Source of the DNA: Phylloscopus collybita
Taxonomy: Eukaryota; Chordata; Aves; Passeriformes; Phylloscopidae
Reading direction: 5' to 3'
Assembly: GCA_027886175.1 (NCBI GenBank)
Contig: JAJNNQ010000003.1
Location: 23,105,501 to 23,169,500 of the forward strand
DNA: 64,000 nt
Under the pieces are notes generated by a model. The model saw nothing but the letters and a program-made list of their open reading frames with translations. It did not search any database and was not told the origin of the DNA. Shown piece after piece: positions 50,341-60,274 of this stretch; the stretch's first letter is position 1, and every line of letters begins with the position of its first letter. A program made the position numbers and the translations under genes.

Positions 50341-50830
50341 TGACGTGGTTTACAGTGGGATGGGGAAGAGAATCTGAAAAAAGACAGGGAAACCCCAAAG
50401 GCTGAGATAGGACCAGTTTAATAATAAAAATAAAATAGTGTAATAATAATAATAATGAAATAGTAATGAAAAGGGAGACAACAAAGAGAGGAACAAAACC
50501 TAAGTAATTCACCACCTGCTGGCCAATGCCCAGCCTGTCCCCAGGCAGTGACCAGTGCCTCCTCTCAGTTTATGCACTGGGCTTGTGGCATGGAATATCC
50601 CTTTGGCCAGCTCAAGTCAGGTGTCCTGGTCATGCTCCCTCCTTCCTTCTGCATTTCTTCCCTGGCAGATCATGGAAAACTGACAAATCCTTCACTCAGG
50701 GTAAGACCAACTTAGCAACAACCGAAAACATCAGTGTCTTATCAACATTGTTCTCTTAATAAATCCAAAATACAGCATGGTATCCGCTACTAGGAAGAAA
50801 ATTAACTCTCATGCCAGCCAAAATCAGGAT
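50341..50830 (-). mobile_element. Solo ERVK-type LTR, family C
   Basis: 490 bp. On minus it starts near CCTGATTTTGGCTGGCATGAG and continues with AGAGTTAATTTTCTTCCTAG and GTAGC, the familiar opening of a very common avian ERVK-type LTR (usual form TGTCCTGGTTTCAGCTGGG). It ends near AAACCACGTCA. A TATA-like GCATAAAC (complement of 50569-50576) and ATTAAA (complement of 50417-50422) lie in order. Direct repeat GGGTTA flanks it (50335-50340 and 50831-50836), the 6 bp expected of this class. The R region has grown an AAT/AAAAT simple repeat (about 50419-50467). No gag, pol or env adjoins it. Confidence 0.88.
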
Positions 50831-52114
50831 GGGTTAGAACCAAGGGAGGAATACACATTTTTTGATCAAAACAAAGACGCAGAGTATCTGAGGAAACACT
50901 TTAAATTTGAAATAGGGGGAGTATCAAGTTAGCTGGTTAAGTCTGACTTCCTGATGCCACTTGGATCTCCTAAGAGGACAGTGAAACAGCAAGTAGCAGG
51001 ACCTGGCCTCCTCTTCAGATGCTGTCATTGTCAGGATGCATAAAAATGTGGTAGTTGTAGACAAGAGAAAACTAGAGAATACCATTGCTCCATCTACCCT
51101 GCCCTTTTCTCTGAGCAATGTAACACAAACAAACCCCAGAAACAGCACCCCTTGGATTTATATTGGCTTGAGTGGAAGAAGAGTTTGGTCCCTGCTGTGT
51201 AGTAAGAAATACCAGGTTAGTGACCCCTGCCATTGTGGTGTTTGTTGGCACTGCAGATTTCACTTAGGCTCAAGCAGAATGGCTTTTGCTGCTGCACTGC
51301 CTTTGTGAACCTCTAACGGGTGACACACAGAGTTACTTCTAAAGAAAACAGAGTTAAGTTGGTATCAGGGTCTCAGAAGTGCTCATTTTAGTTTTGGCCA
51401 TACCTGCTTTATTTTGGACTAATTTTAAGTTATCAAAACAGCACAAAGTAATTGAATAGTATCAGAAGAACTTGGGTCCCTGGTATAGACTGGTCTCATT
51501 GCCGTCTCAATCCACAGATGGATCTGGCTTTGATCGTGATGTGACTTGGTCAGAATTATTTATCCAGGCAGCAAAACAAATCTGGCTTGATTTTCAAATG
51601 TTAAGTGGAGCCTTAGTTTTATGAAACATGGCTTATTAGTTGTGAGATCAGGAAACTTGAGCTGAAGCTGCAGAGACAGGCTGACCAGGAAACCACCAGA
51701 GCTCTGACTGCATTTTTGCTGAAGCTGCTGCATCTCACGTGAGATCACTGCAGCAGAAACATATTGCTTTCTATTCCTCAAGTGTGTAGTCTAAACTGGA
51801 ATTCAAAAACTTGTCCTACAGGAATTTTAGCCGACTGGAGAGGTGACTCCAGGTCCTGCAAGCTTTGGTGTAGTGTCCAACCAACAGACACCCTTTACCA
51901 GATTGTGCCCTTCCAGAATCAGGCTTTGCCTGAGTAGATGTGGGAACAGCACACAACCACAGATCAGAGAATTTTAAAATGTTTCAAGGGCAAGAAATTC
52001 ACCCTTTTGATGATGAAAAATCATCATCACATTTTCGGAAGGCTCTTTGAAAAAAATAGATTATTAGATTTGATTTTCTAACATTTTATATTGTCATCCT
52101 TTCATTTCTGTTTT
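50831..52114. other. Unique non-coding sequence
   Basis: No gene or repeat recognised. Confidence 0.5.
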
Positions 52115-52300
52115 GAGGTTTTTTTGTTTTGGGTTTGTTGTTTTTGGTTTTTTTTGTAGTTTGTTTGGGTTTTTTGTTTGTGTTGTTGTTGTTTGTTTTG
52201 GTGGGGTTTTTGTGTGTTTTTTTGTGTGTGTGTGGTTTTGTTGTTGTTGTTGTTGTTTTTGTTGTTGGTTTGTTTTGGGTTTTTTTGTTTTTTCCTTTTG
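52115..52300 (+). repeat. T/G-only tract with (TTG)n
   Basis: About 185 bases of T and G with TTG triplet runs (about 52180-52192 and 52238-52269), GTGTGTG and T runs, T/G on plus. C appears almost only at the right edge. Open frames of F/V/C/G on plus and K/N/T/P on minus are artefacts of it. Confidence 0.88.
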
Positions 52301-54467
52301 GCAAGGCTCTGTGTTTTTTCCCCATTAAAAGCAAGCTAATAAACCAACAACCACACAAAAGCCCACAACAACAGAAAGCCACTAAATTATACTGGAAAGT
52401 ATAATTTAAGATATTATATTACAAAAGAAAATGTAATATACTGGAAATCCTGGAAAATAGTTCAGGAGTTACAGGATTTGTCTTCTGAAGATGAGTTCCT
52501 TTATAATATCCCCAGTAGAACTTTCAAGTTAAATACACTTGAACAGCTCTTGCCACTTGTTGTTCTACTAATGGTAATTGATTCTTAAACACACACGAAT
52601 CTATACTATAGTGCAAGCCCTGTGGCATCCCAAAGCATTTTCCTTGAATTGCAGTACCTGAAGCACTCCAGAGTTTAAATCAAAATGTAATTACTTTGTT
52701 CTTCATAAATCAGTGAAGATAATACCAGCTTGCATAAGAACCAGCTGTGCAGCCATTCATCTTTTGAAGAGACAGAGTGTTCCTAATGTTAGCTGGGAGG
52801 TTGGCTACCCCTTGGACCACTTGGAGGCCAGTAGTTTTGTGCAGAGCAGTGGTGCATTTTACTGTAGTAGAAGAACAAAACCTCAAAGTCGCACAGACCT
52901 CTGAAGTGTCCAACAGCTGATTCTAACAGATTAAGCACTTCATCTTCTGCAGATGCAACTGTCTTCCCTCTTTACCTGGAACACATGGGAAGCTGTTTCT
53001 GTTTCTGCTGTGAGAGTTCCTGTGAAAAGCCCAGACACACACAGGGAGCCTGAGAAGCAGATAAAATACTTTGGGGTTTCTATCCTCACACTCCACCAGC
53101 TCTGTGTGGTAGGGCTTGAGCTCTGACTGTGAACACATTTTTCAGCTGCGGCAGGGTTTGCCTGGGATGCACAAACCTTAATCCTGTTCTGTACCAGAAA
53201 TATTCAAAACCTGCTTTGCTTTTTTTAAAGGTAACAAACTTTTAAAGCAGGCCCCATGATGGTTGTTCTCAAGATTCATGCTTTGAAATGTGTTCTGTGT
53301 CATAATTAGCTTTGTGCGTGCCCACGAAGCATATGCTTCTAATTCCTGAATACCATATGGATTTTTATGTACATTCAAGCTAACACAAGACACGTGGGTG
53401 TGAGGAGGGTGAATTTTTGGGCTTTGGATGCAGAAGAGACTAAGCCCAAAGGTACAACAAATCAATGCTTGTTTAACGTGATTACCATGTGACCTGGCTT
53501 TAGCCAACTGTTCTGGTTTTGAGCAAACATGAAATCCAGTTTTTGAGCCTGAATGGAAACCAGGAACAGTAACAAGGGAATTCTTGTACTGTGAGGTAAC
53601 TGGGAGTGTCTCTGTTGCTCCATTCCTATGTGTCTGTTTCTTTTCTAAGATTATCAGAAATAATAATAAAAAAAAATGTTTGCAGACACTCAGCATTTCT
53701 CTTGGAGCAGTGCATACATTTGCAGAAGGAAGTTACTATTGCCACAATACTCTCTGGCTGAACTATATCTATCCATAGTTGTGGACTTAGAATAATGTTC
53801 TGACCCTGACTCCCAAAACGAGTGGGTTCTGGGAGCCTGGACATCAACCTGCAACTCCTGGCCAATGCTCTCCAATGAAACCAGTGTTAGAAGCATATAA
53901 ATCTTCTCAAAATGCAGTTATTGTCAGCACAGCACAAGTAGATCAAGTTGCCTCTGAGTGTGCTCGTGGACTGAAAACAAATTCTCAATGGAAATATCTT
54001 TCATCAGGCTTGAACTTCCACTTGGCACCTGTGGTTCTGCTTTGCATTCAGCAGGGAAAGCATCAGCCAAACGCTGGTGCTGTCACGGGCCCCAAATCCA
54101 TGGCATCAGTCTTGTGTGGCTTCCCAGTTTGTCATCCCTCCACTTCCTCTGGCTGCAAAGCAAGTCCTGATTCTAGAGCAGGTGTCCCTGGAGGCTGCTC
54201 CTGCTACTTCAGAAGCTGTGATCCCCCCTCTCACTGACCACATCCTTTTCTTTACTTCTAAACTAAGCCGTTCCCAGCTGCTCTTACACAGTTTTGCTCT
54301 CTGTAGTCTCTGGCATTAGCAGCAAAGCCCTGACAGAAACCCAGCAGTGCTGGTGCTGTTCAGTGAAGTCCTGCCTGGGCTGAGCCATGGCTGCTGTCAG
54401 TTCAGCCACCTGCTTTACAGGATTTGTAGGAAAAGTTGCATCCACACGTGAACATTACCAAGGGGTC
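52301..54467. other. Unique non-coding sequence
   Basis: The longest non-repeat open frame of the window (172 codons on minus, 53178-53696) lies here. It has no recognisable domain and roughly one such frame is expected by chance in this much sequence. No other feature recognised. Confidence 0.5.
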
Positions 54468-55130
54468 TGTCTTGGTTTGGAAAGACAGGTGTCTGCCAGG
54501 GAGAACCAGAGTTTCCCTTGGAATTGAGTATGTAACCCCCCTCCTCTGAATTATTATCATTTTGAAATTAAGGGGCTCTCAGGCAAAGATGTGGGAATAG
54601 GAATAACAGTTGTTTACTAGGAAAATTAAAATAAAAATGTAGTAGTACAAAAAAGCAAACGAACAAAAAAAAAAGAAAAAAGCACTGACAGGGTCAGAAC
54701 ACCACCTGACACCCTGTTGGTCAAGGTATTGGTAACAATCTAATCAAGTCCTCCTGCAGTGACAGATGTGGTTCTGTTGGAGCAATGATCCTGTAGAAGG
54801 GTGTAGTTTTACTCTGAAGGTCCAGTAGTGGTGAGATGGGTCCAGTCCTCCTCTGGCAATCCAGTGCACACAGGCTGTGCTGCTGTTCTGAATCTCAGCT
54901 TTGATCCAGGTGGGAATGCTGGGCTCCTCCCCCTGGGTGGAGCATCTCCCAATGGGATGATGGAATTGTATCAGCCCTGCAGTGAGCCTGGATGGCCCAT
55001 GAACAGCAGATATCCCCTGGAGGGAGGATGGGTGCTGGAAGGGATAAAGAAAACACCTCCCCCACTGGTTCCTACAGCTGGCAATAGAACACAAACTGCT
55101 GGTTACATCTTGCATTGCAACCCAAGACAG
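54468..55130 (-). mobile_element. Solo ERV LTR, family A copy 4 (short subfamily)
   Basis: 663 bp from TGTCTTGG to CCAAGACA. It is the closest relative of copy 3 at 27318-27959 (about 95% identical by eye), with the same shortened U3 and the same lost TATA-like box. No clear target duplication is visible (GGTC before, GATG after). The 140-codon minus frame at 54744-55166 is an LTR-internal frame. It lies 3.5 kb from copy 5, which is inverted relative to it. Confidence 0.92.
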
Positions 55131-56536
55131 ATGCAAAGGGAGCTGAAGTGTGCTTCCTTCCTCCATCTGGTTGCTTCTTCTGCCTATAAGTGCTGCCCTT
55201 ATTCAGAGGATGGCCTGTCTTCCTTCATTTAAGCCTCTCTCTGAGATGGCTCCTACTCTGCTTTATTTATTGCATACTATTCACACTTTGTTCTGATTAG
55301 AGAAATATTGATTTCCTTATGGGCTTTTCTGTGGTACTCATTATTTTGAGATGAGGGTTTCACGAATGCTAATTGATCCTCAGCGTGTCCATTAGGTGAC
55401 AGGATGCTGGGCATTCTCCCTCTCCAGATGAAGAGCTGACACTCAGATTGAGTCAAAAAGAAAAAGGCATCTCATTTCTGCTTGCCTAATTTGATGTGAC
55501 ACTGCCCTGGCTTGTTGTAGATGCTGACAGCCTGCAGTGCAGTGACCCAGCTGGAGCTGTGAGCACTTGGGGCTCTCAGAATGCCCAGAAATGAGCAATG
55601 TGATGAGTGGCTCCTGTGGGAAATTCGGTTAAAACTCTGCACTTGATCTGTAGGAACTCAGAGTAGTAATTATACTCTGTGTGCTCTGGGACAAGAGGGG
55701 CTACCTTAGCCATGAGAAAGTCCTTTCTCTCATTGCTCCCCACTCTTGCAAGCTCCAGTTAACCCCTTGTGACCCACAGCCAAGTCTCCTGTTCCATAGA
55801 TCCTAAATTTTCTTCTCCCTCTGGTAGTAATCATGTTTCTTTCCCAAATTTCCCAATTAACATAATTAACTTGAACTCAGAGCAATTTTCACTATCATTA
55901 GAACTTGTTGCCAGGTTTCTACAAAGCAATGCTCTCTGTACTTTTAGAGGGCGTGGTATTAAAACCCAAAATGTAAAGCCCCATACTGAGCCTTGGGTGT
56001 GGATAGGAATATTAATCTTGTTTCCTGAATCCAAGTTGAGTTGTCCACATTGTATGTATGCTTGCTGTGACCCAGAATTACTGCAATGCAAAACTAATCC
56101 TGCATCAGCTACTGCTGAAATATGCTGCAAATCCATACAAAATACCTAATTTCAGGAACAAGACCGTTATCATTATCAATGTAGCCTTTTTTTTTTCTTC
56201 TGGTGAACTGGCTTTGCATAGCCTTTTTAGTATTATGTTCATACTTTAAACAGGAAATAAAAATGAAGCTATAAATAAGGTGTTCCCTGTAAGAAGGAAA
56301 CTAGTGCAGCCCTTACACACAAACAAACACTATTCACAACAGCTATTTTTGCAGGCAACTGCTGTGCCAATAATCCATTTCAGGGATGTTGTGTCACAGC
56401 ACAGAAAGGTTCTGTGTGTCAGTGCTTAAAATTGTTGTGCCCCCCAACCATGTAATTTGGGCAAATGAGCAGATTTTCTGGCCCCGTCCCCATGAGCCAT
56501 TTGTGCTCCACATGGGGCTGCTGTGCCCATTGCTGG
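55131..56536. other. Unique non-coding sequence
   Basis: No gene or interspersed repeat recognised. The 126-codon plus frame at 55769-56149 shows no domain. Confidence 0.5.
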
Positions 56537-57510
56537 GAGGCTGTGGGGTCAGCCTCAGCTGTGGGGACATCCTCAGCTTGTGGGGGACAGCCTCACCTGT
56601 GGGGACATCCTCACCTGTGGGGACAGGCTCAGCTGTGGGGACAGGCTCAGCTGTGGGGACAGCCTCAGTTGTAGGGACAGCCTCAGCTGTGGGGCTGGCA
56701 GGCTGTGGGGACAGGCTCAGCTGTGGGGACAGGCTCAGCTGTGGGGACATCCTCAGCTGTGGGGACAGGCTCAGCTGTGGGGCTGGCAGGCTGTGGGGAC
56801 AGGCTCAGCTGTGGGGACAGCCTCAGTTGTAGGGACAGCCTCAGCTGTGGGGCTGGCAGGCTGTGGGGACAGGCTCAGCTGTGGGGACAGCCTCAGCTGT
56901 GGGGCTGGCAGGCTGTGAGGTTAGCCTCAGCTGTGGGGACATCCTCAGCTGTGGGGACAGCCTCAGCTGTGGGGACATCCTCAGCTGTGGGGACAGGCTC
57001 AGCTGTGGGGCTGGCAGGCTGTGGGGACAGGCTCAGCTGTGGGGACAGCCTCAGTTGTAGGGACAGCCTCAGCTGTGGGGCTGGCAGGCTGTGGGGACAG
57101 CCTCAACTGTGGGGACAGCCTCAGATGTGGGGCTGGCAGGCTGTGGGGACAGCCTTAGCTGTGGGGACAGCCCCAGCTGTGGGGTTGGCAGGCTGTGGGG
57201 ACATCCTCAGATATGGGGACAGGCTCAGCTGTCGGGCTGGCAGGCTGTGGGGACAGCCTCAGCTGTGGGGACAGCCCCAGCTGTGGGGTTGGCAGGCTGT
57301 GGGGACATCCTCAGCTATGGGGACAGCCTCAGCTGTGGGGACAGCCTCAGTTGTAGGGCTGGCAGGCTGTGGGGACAGGCTCAGCTGTGGGGACAGGCTC
57401 AGCTGTGGGGCTGGCAGCTGTGGGGCTGGTGGGCTGTGGGGACAGGCTCAGCTGTGGGGACAGGCTCAGCTGTGGGGCTGGCAGGCTGTGGGGCTGGTGG
57501 GCTGTGGGGC
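56537..57510 (+). repeat. GC-rich minisatellite, 18-bp and 16-bp units
   Basis: Nearly 1 kb of tandem repeats with two interleaved unit types. One is 18 bp, GCTGTGGGGACAGSCTCA, with G/C variation and an ACATCC variant. The other is 16 bp, GCTGTGGGGCTGGCAG. The 16-bp unit occurs after every one to several 18-bp units, giving higher-order blocks. A marked variant, CAGTTGTAGGGACAG or similar, recurs at about 56663, 56821, 57049 and 57344. About 29 CAGCTG hexamers (E-box and PvuII site) occur, about one per repeat unit. The plus strand carries a GGGG run in nearly every unit. The array is stop-free in several frames, so it gives a 287-codon open frame (56705-57568) and others. Since the 16-bp unit shifts the frame, these are not genes. 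Confidence 0.95.
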
Positions 57511-58669
57511 CAACAGCAGCACTGGCTGCAGAGCAGGACTGAGGGGCTGGAGGGCAGGGGAGCAGTGAGAAGAGTCTCTTGCTGCTTCCAACAAGCCTCT
57601 GCTAAAGGCCTGTGTGTTCCTGTGTTTCTTGAGCATTTACTTCAAGATTAATTGAGCTGCATCATCTGAGGTTTATTATTCTTATGCCTGTTTAGATGAA
57701 AACAAAACTTTTTATGGCTTTTTCGAGTTTCTCTCTTTTTGCTCGTAACTAGCAAACCCTAGGTCAGTGTCTTTTGATATGAATAAAGGATAAATCTTTA
57801 GCAACTGCAGCTTGCAGAATTTCTGGCATTAAGAATGGCTAACTTTTACCAATAGAGGCTGCTTTCTTGCTTACCAAAAAAAAACCCAAAAAACTGACGG
57901 TGCTTTGGATGTGTATCACAGGAGGAAAGTTACTGGGAGCATTTAATTGCTGCAACATATCATAATGGCCCTCTTTTCCCTCCTTTCTCATCTGTGCAGC
58001 AAGTGTGCTGGAAAAGCATTCATAGTAAAGAAAAAAATAAGTTAGAGACCCTTTGTGCAGCCTATTATTTCCCTGATATTTTGGGACAAGGATATCTGCT
58101 TCTTCACCTGGGAGAACTATAAATTGGCATCTGCTAAAAGACACGGGGCCACAGTCGCTCACTTGTATTTATGGAAACAGAAATCAGTTCTTTCTGGGCA
58201 GCCATGACCTGCAGGAGGGTCTGAGCAGTTCCTGGGGTCCATGGGGAGCCTGGGACAGGTGTGGTGGCTCTCCCTGGAGAAGAAGAGGTGGATGGGTGCA
58301 GCGCTGCCAGGCTTCTCACTGGGGCTGCAGCTGTGTCACTCCATGGCATCACCCTGGAGTGGGGGAGATGTAGTTTTGATCTGACTTTTCTCAGGAGTTC
58401 AGAGGAAGAAATATCATTGTCTCCAGAACAGTTAATGTGTTCTTTGCACCTTTATGGAGCACTGGTCAACACTGTCCATGTAACTATGAAAGCAAAGCCT
58501 TTTATTCTGGGAGATGTGTAACATTTTTCCGAACACGTGGGGCGTGTCAAATTCCTTGACATTACGTTGAAGAATCCCAGGGCTTTTCCCCAGCATCATA
58601 CTCTGGTTTGTGTTCAGTTTCCCCATAAAATTTTCTGCCTTTCCACGTAAATACAAAAAAAAAAAGGGC
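57511..58669. other. Unique non-coding sequence
   Basis: No gene recognised. The right edge (58652-58671) has a run of 11 A followed by GGGCGA that abuts the truncated LTR. Confidence 0.5.
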
Positions 58670-59377
58670 GATGTATATTCTATTTCATTTGTTAAAAGCA
58701 GTTGGGGAGATGTTTTTCTTTATCTCTTGTTATTCTGGGGGGAGAGGGGCGGATGCCTTTTGATAATGGGCCAACTGTTAAACCAGGTGGGGCAGTGTTT
58801 CTTATCTCTTTCACCACCTGTCCTCCCTCCAGGGGAATATTTTCTGCTAATGGCCATGAAGGCTCACCAAGGACACAACACATTCCATCATCTCATTGTG
58901 AGATGCTCCACCCAGTGGGGGGAGCCAACAATTCCTACCTGGATAAAAACTGAACGTAGGAACACAAGATATCTGGCTTCACCCGATTCCTGGAGGAAGA
59001 CTGGACCCTTCTCACCATCACTGTCCCCTTCTCTCTCAGGATCATCTCTTCTCCAACAGAACCACATCTGCCACTCCAGGAGGACTCACTTCTGGACTGC
59101 TCCCAACACCCTGACCAACAGGGTGTCAGGCTGTAGCCCTGACTCTGCCAGGGTTTCCAGGATTGTTTATTTGCTTGTTTGTTTGTTTGCATTTTTTTCT
59201 ACTACATTGGTATTGTTAATATTCCTAGTAAAGAACTGTTATTCCTATTCCCAAATCTTTGCCTGAGAGCCCTTAATTGCAAAATTATAATTTGGCGGGG
59301 GTGAGGGGTTTACATTCTCCATTCCAAGGGAAACTCCAGCTTTCCCTGGCAGAGACCTGTCTTGCCAAACCAAGACA
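58670..59377 (+). mobile_element. Solo ERV LTR, family A copy 5, inverted and 5'-eroded
   Basis: About 708 bp in the opposite orientation to the other four family A copies. The right end is intact (CCAAACCAAGACA at 59365-59377). The TATA-like GGATAAAAAC lies at 58941-58950 and AGTAAAGAACTGTTATTCC at the R region. The left end lacks the expected TGTCTTGG and about 20 further bases; instead an A run and GGGCGA precede TGTATATTCTATTTC. The 218-codon plus frame at 58610-59266 is the LTR read in its sense direction; parts of it are also open in copy 1, but with an intervening frameshift, so it is homology and not a conserved gene. A long U3 like copies 1 and 2 places it in the long subfamily. Confidence 0.9.
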
Positions 59378-60222
59378 AGGGGCTGGAAAAAGACTGGGAT
59401 TTTGCAGACGGGTTATTAGAGGAGAGCTTAAAATGCTGTAGGAAGTGCTATTCTCTTGAAGCCCCGAGGGAAGGTTCAGCAGGAGGTCACTGTGCAGCTC
59501 TGGGTGACACCAAGCTGTGTGACCTGGCTGTGTGTGAGCTTTGCTGATGCTCCAGGGCTGCCTGGACACGGAGTGCTCACCCCACCCTGGCTTTTGGGGC
59601 TGCCTCTCTCAAGGAAGACACCTGGTTGGGTCCCCCTCATACTCCATTTATTAACACACTGACCTTTATTCGGTGCAGTGTTTTTAGGTTTCATCAGATT
59701 AACTGCAGCATTACAGCATGTGGGGCTTTGGGATTGTCCTGTTTCTTCTGGAGAGCACTTTGTATAAGAAACTTTGAGTTCTTATTGCACAGGCACGACA
59801 TATTAGAATTGGATGAGGAGCTTTTTCTCACTTTCCAGACACTTTATAGCCTTTTTTCTCCATACAATTCAGCCCCAGGCACAGCATGAGGAGCAGTTTT
59901 CACCTGTAGACTTGCTAGCTTCACTTCTTCAGCTTTCAATCCTTGCTTTTTCCTGTGACCTGCTGTTCTGTTTGGCAGCTTTGGGTCAACAGCCCTTATA
60001 AGGGCAGTCCTAATCACTTGGACAGCACAGGTATTCTTGTGTGAATGCCTCTTGGAGTGTTTGTTTTCCTGTTGTTCCCAGGCTGCTGAGCTGCTGCCAG
60101 CCCACACCCCCCAGCCGTGAAATGCAGGTTGTGCCCCAGCTTTGGATGAGAACAGAGCGACAGAAAGAGTAAAATGTTTTTTCCACAGTGTTGAAAATCA
60201 TGGATTTAAGTCTGATAACTCT

Positions 60223-60226
<4 letters not shown>
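59378..60226. other. Unique non-coding sequence
   Basis: No gene recognised. I looked for a retrocopy ending in the A run at 60227 and found neither a poly(A) signal nor a matching target duplication. Confidence 0.45.

Positions 60227-60270
<44 letters not shown>
60227..60270. repeat. Run of 44 A
   Basis: A pure homopolymer. Unlike the T run at 6622-6672, no flanking direct repeat and no upstream poly(A) signal was found, so a retroposed origin is unproven. Its length is unreliable in assemblies. Confidence 0.9.

Positions 60271-60274
<4 letters not shown>

Noticed and set aside
53178..53696. 172-codon minus-strand frame
   Set aside because: No domain or motif recognised. About one frame of this length is expected by chance in 64 kb on two strands.
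56705..57568. 287-codon open frame, the longest in the window
   Set aside because: It is a stop-free reading of the minisatellite. The 16-bp unit shifts the frame, and other frames of the array are equally open.
58610..59266. 218-codon plus-strand frame
   Set aside because: It lies in the sense strand of LTR family A copy 5. Parts are open in copy 1 but with a frameshift between them, so shared peptides reflect DNA homology and not a conserved LTR gene.
60227..60270. A run considered as the tail of a second retrocopy
   Set aside because: No upstream poly(A) signal and no direct repeat of the bases after the run were found in the preceding 850 bases.
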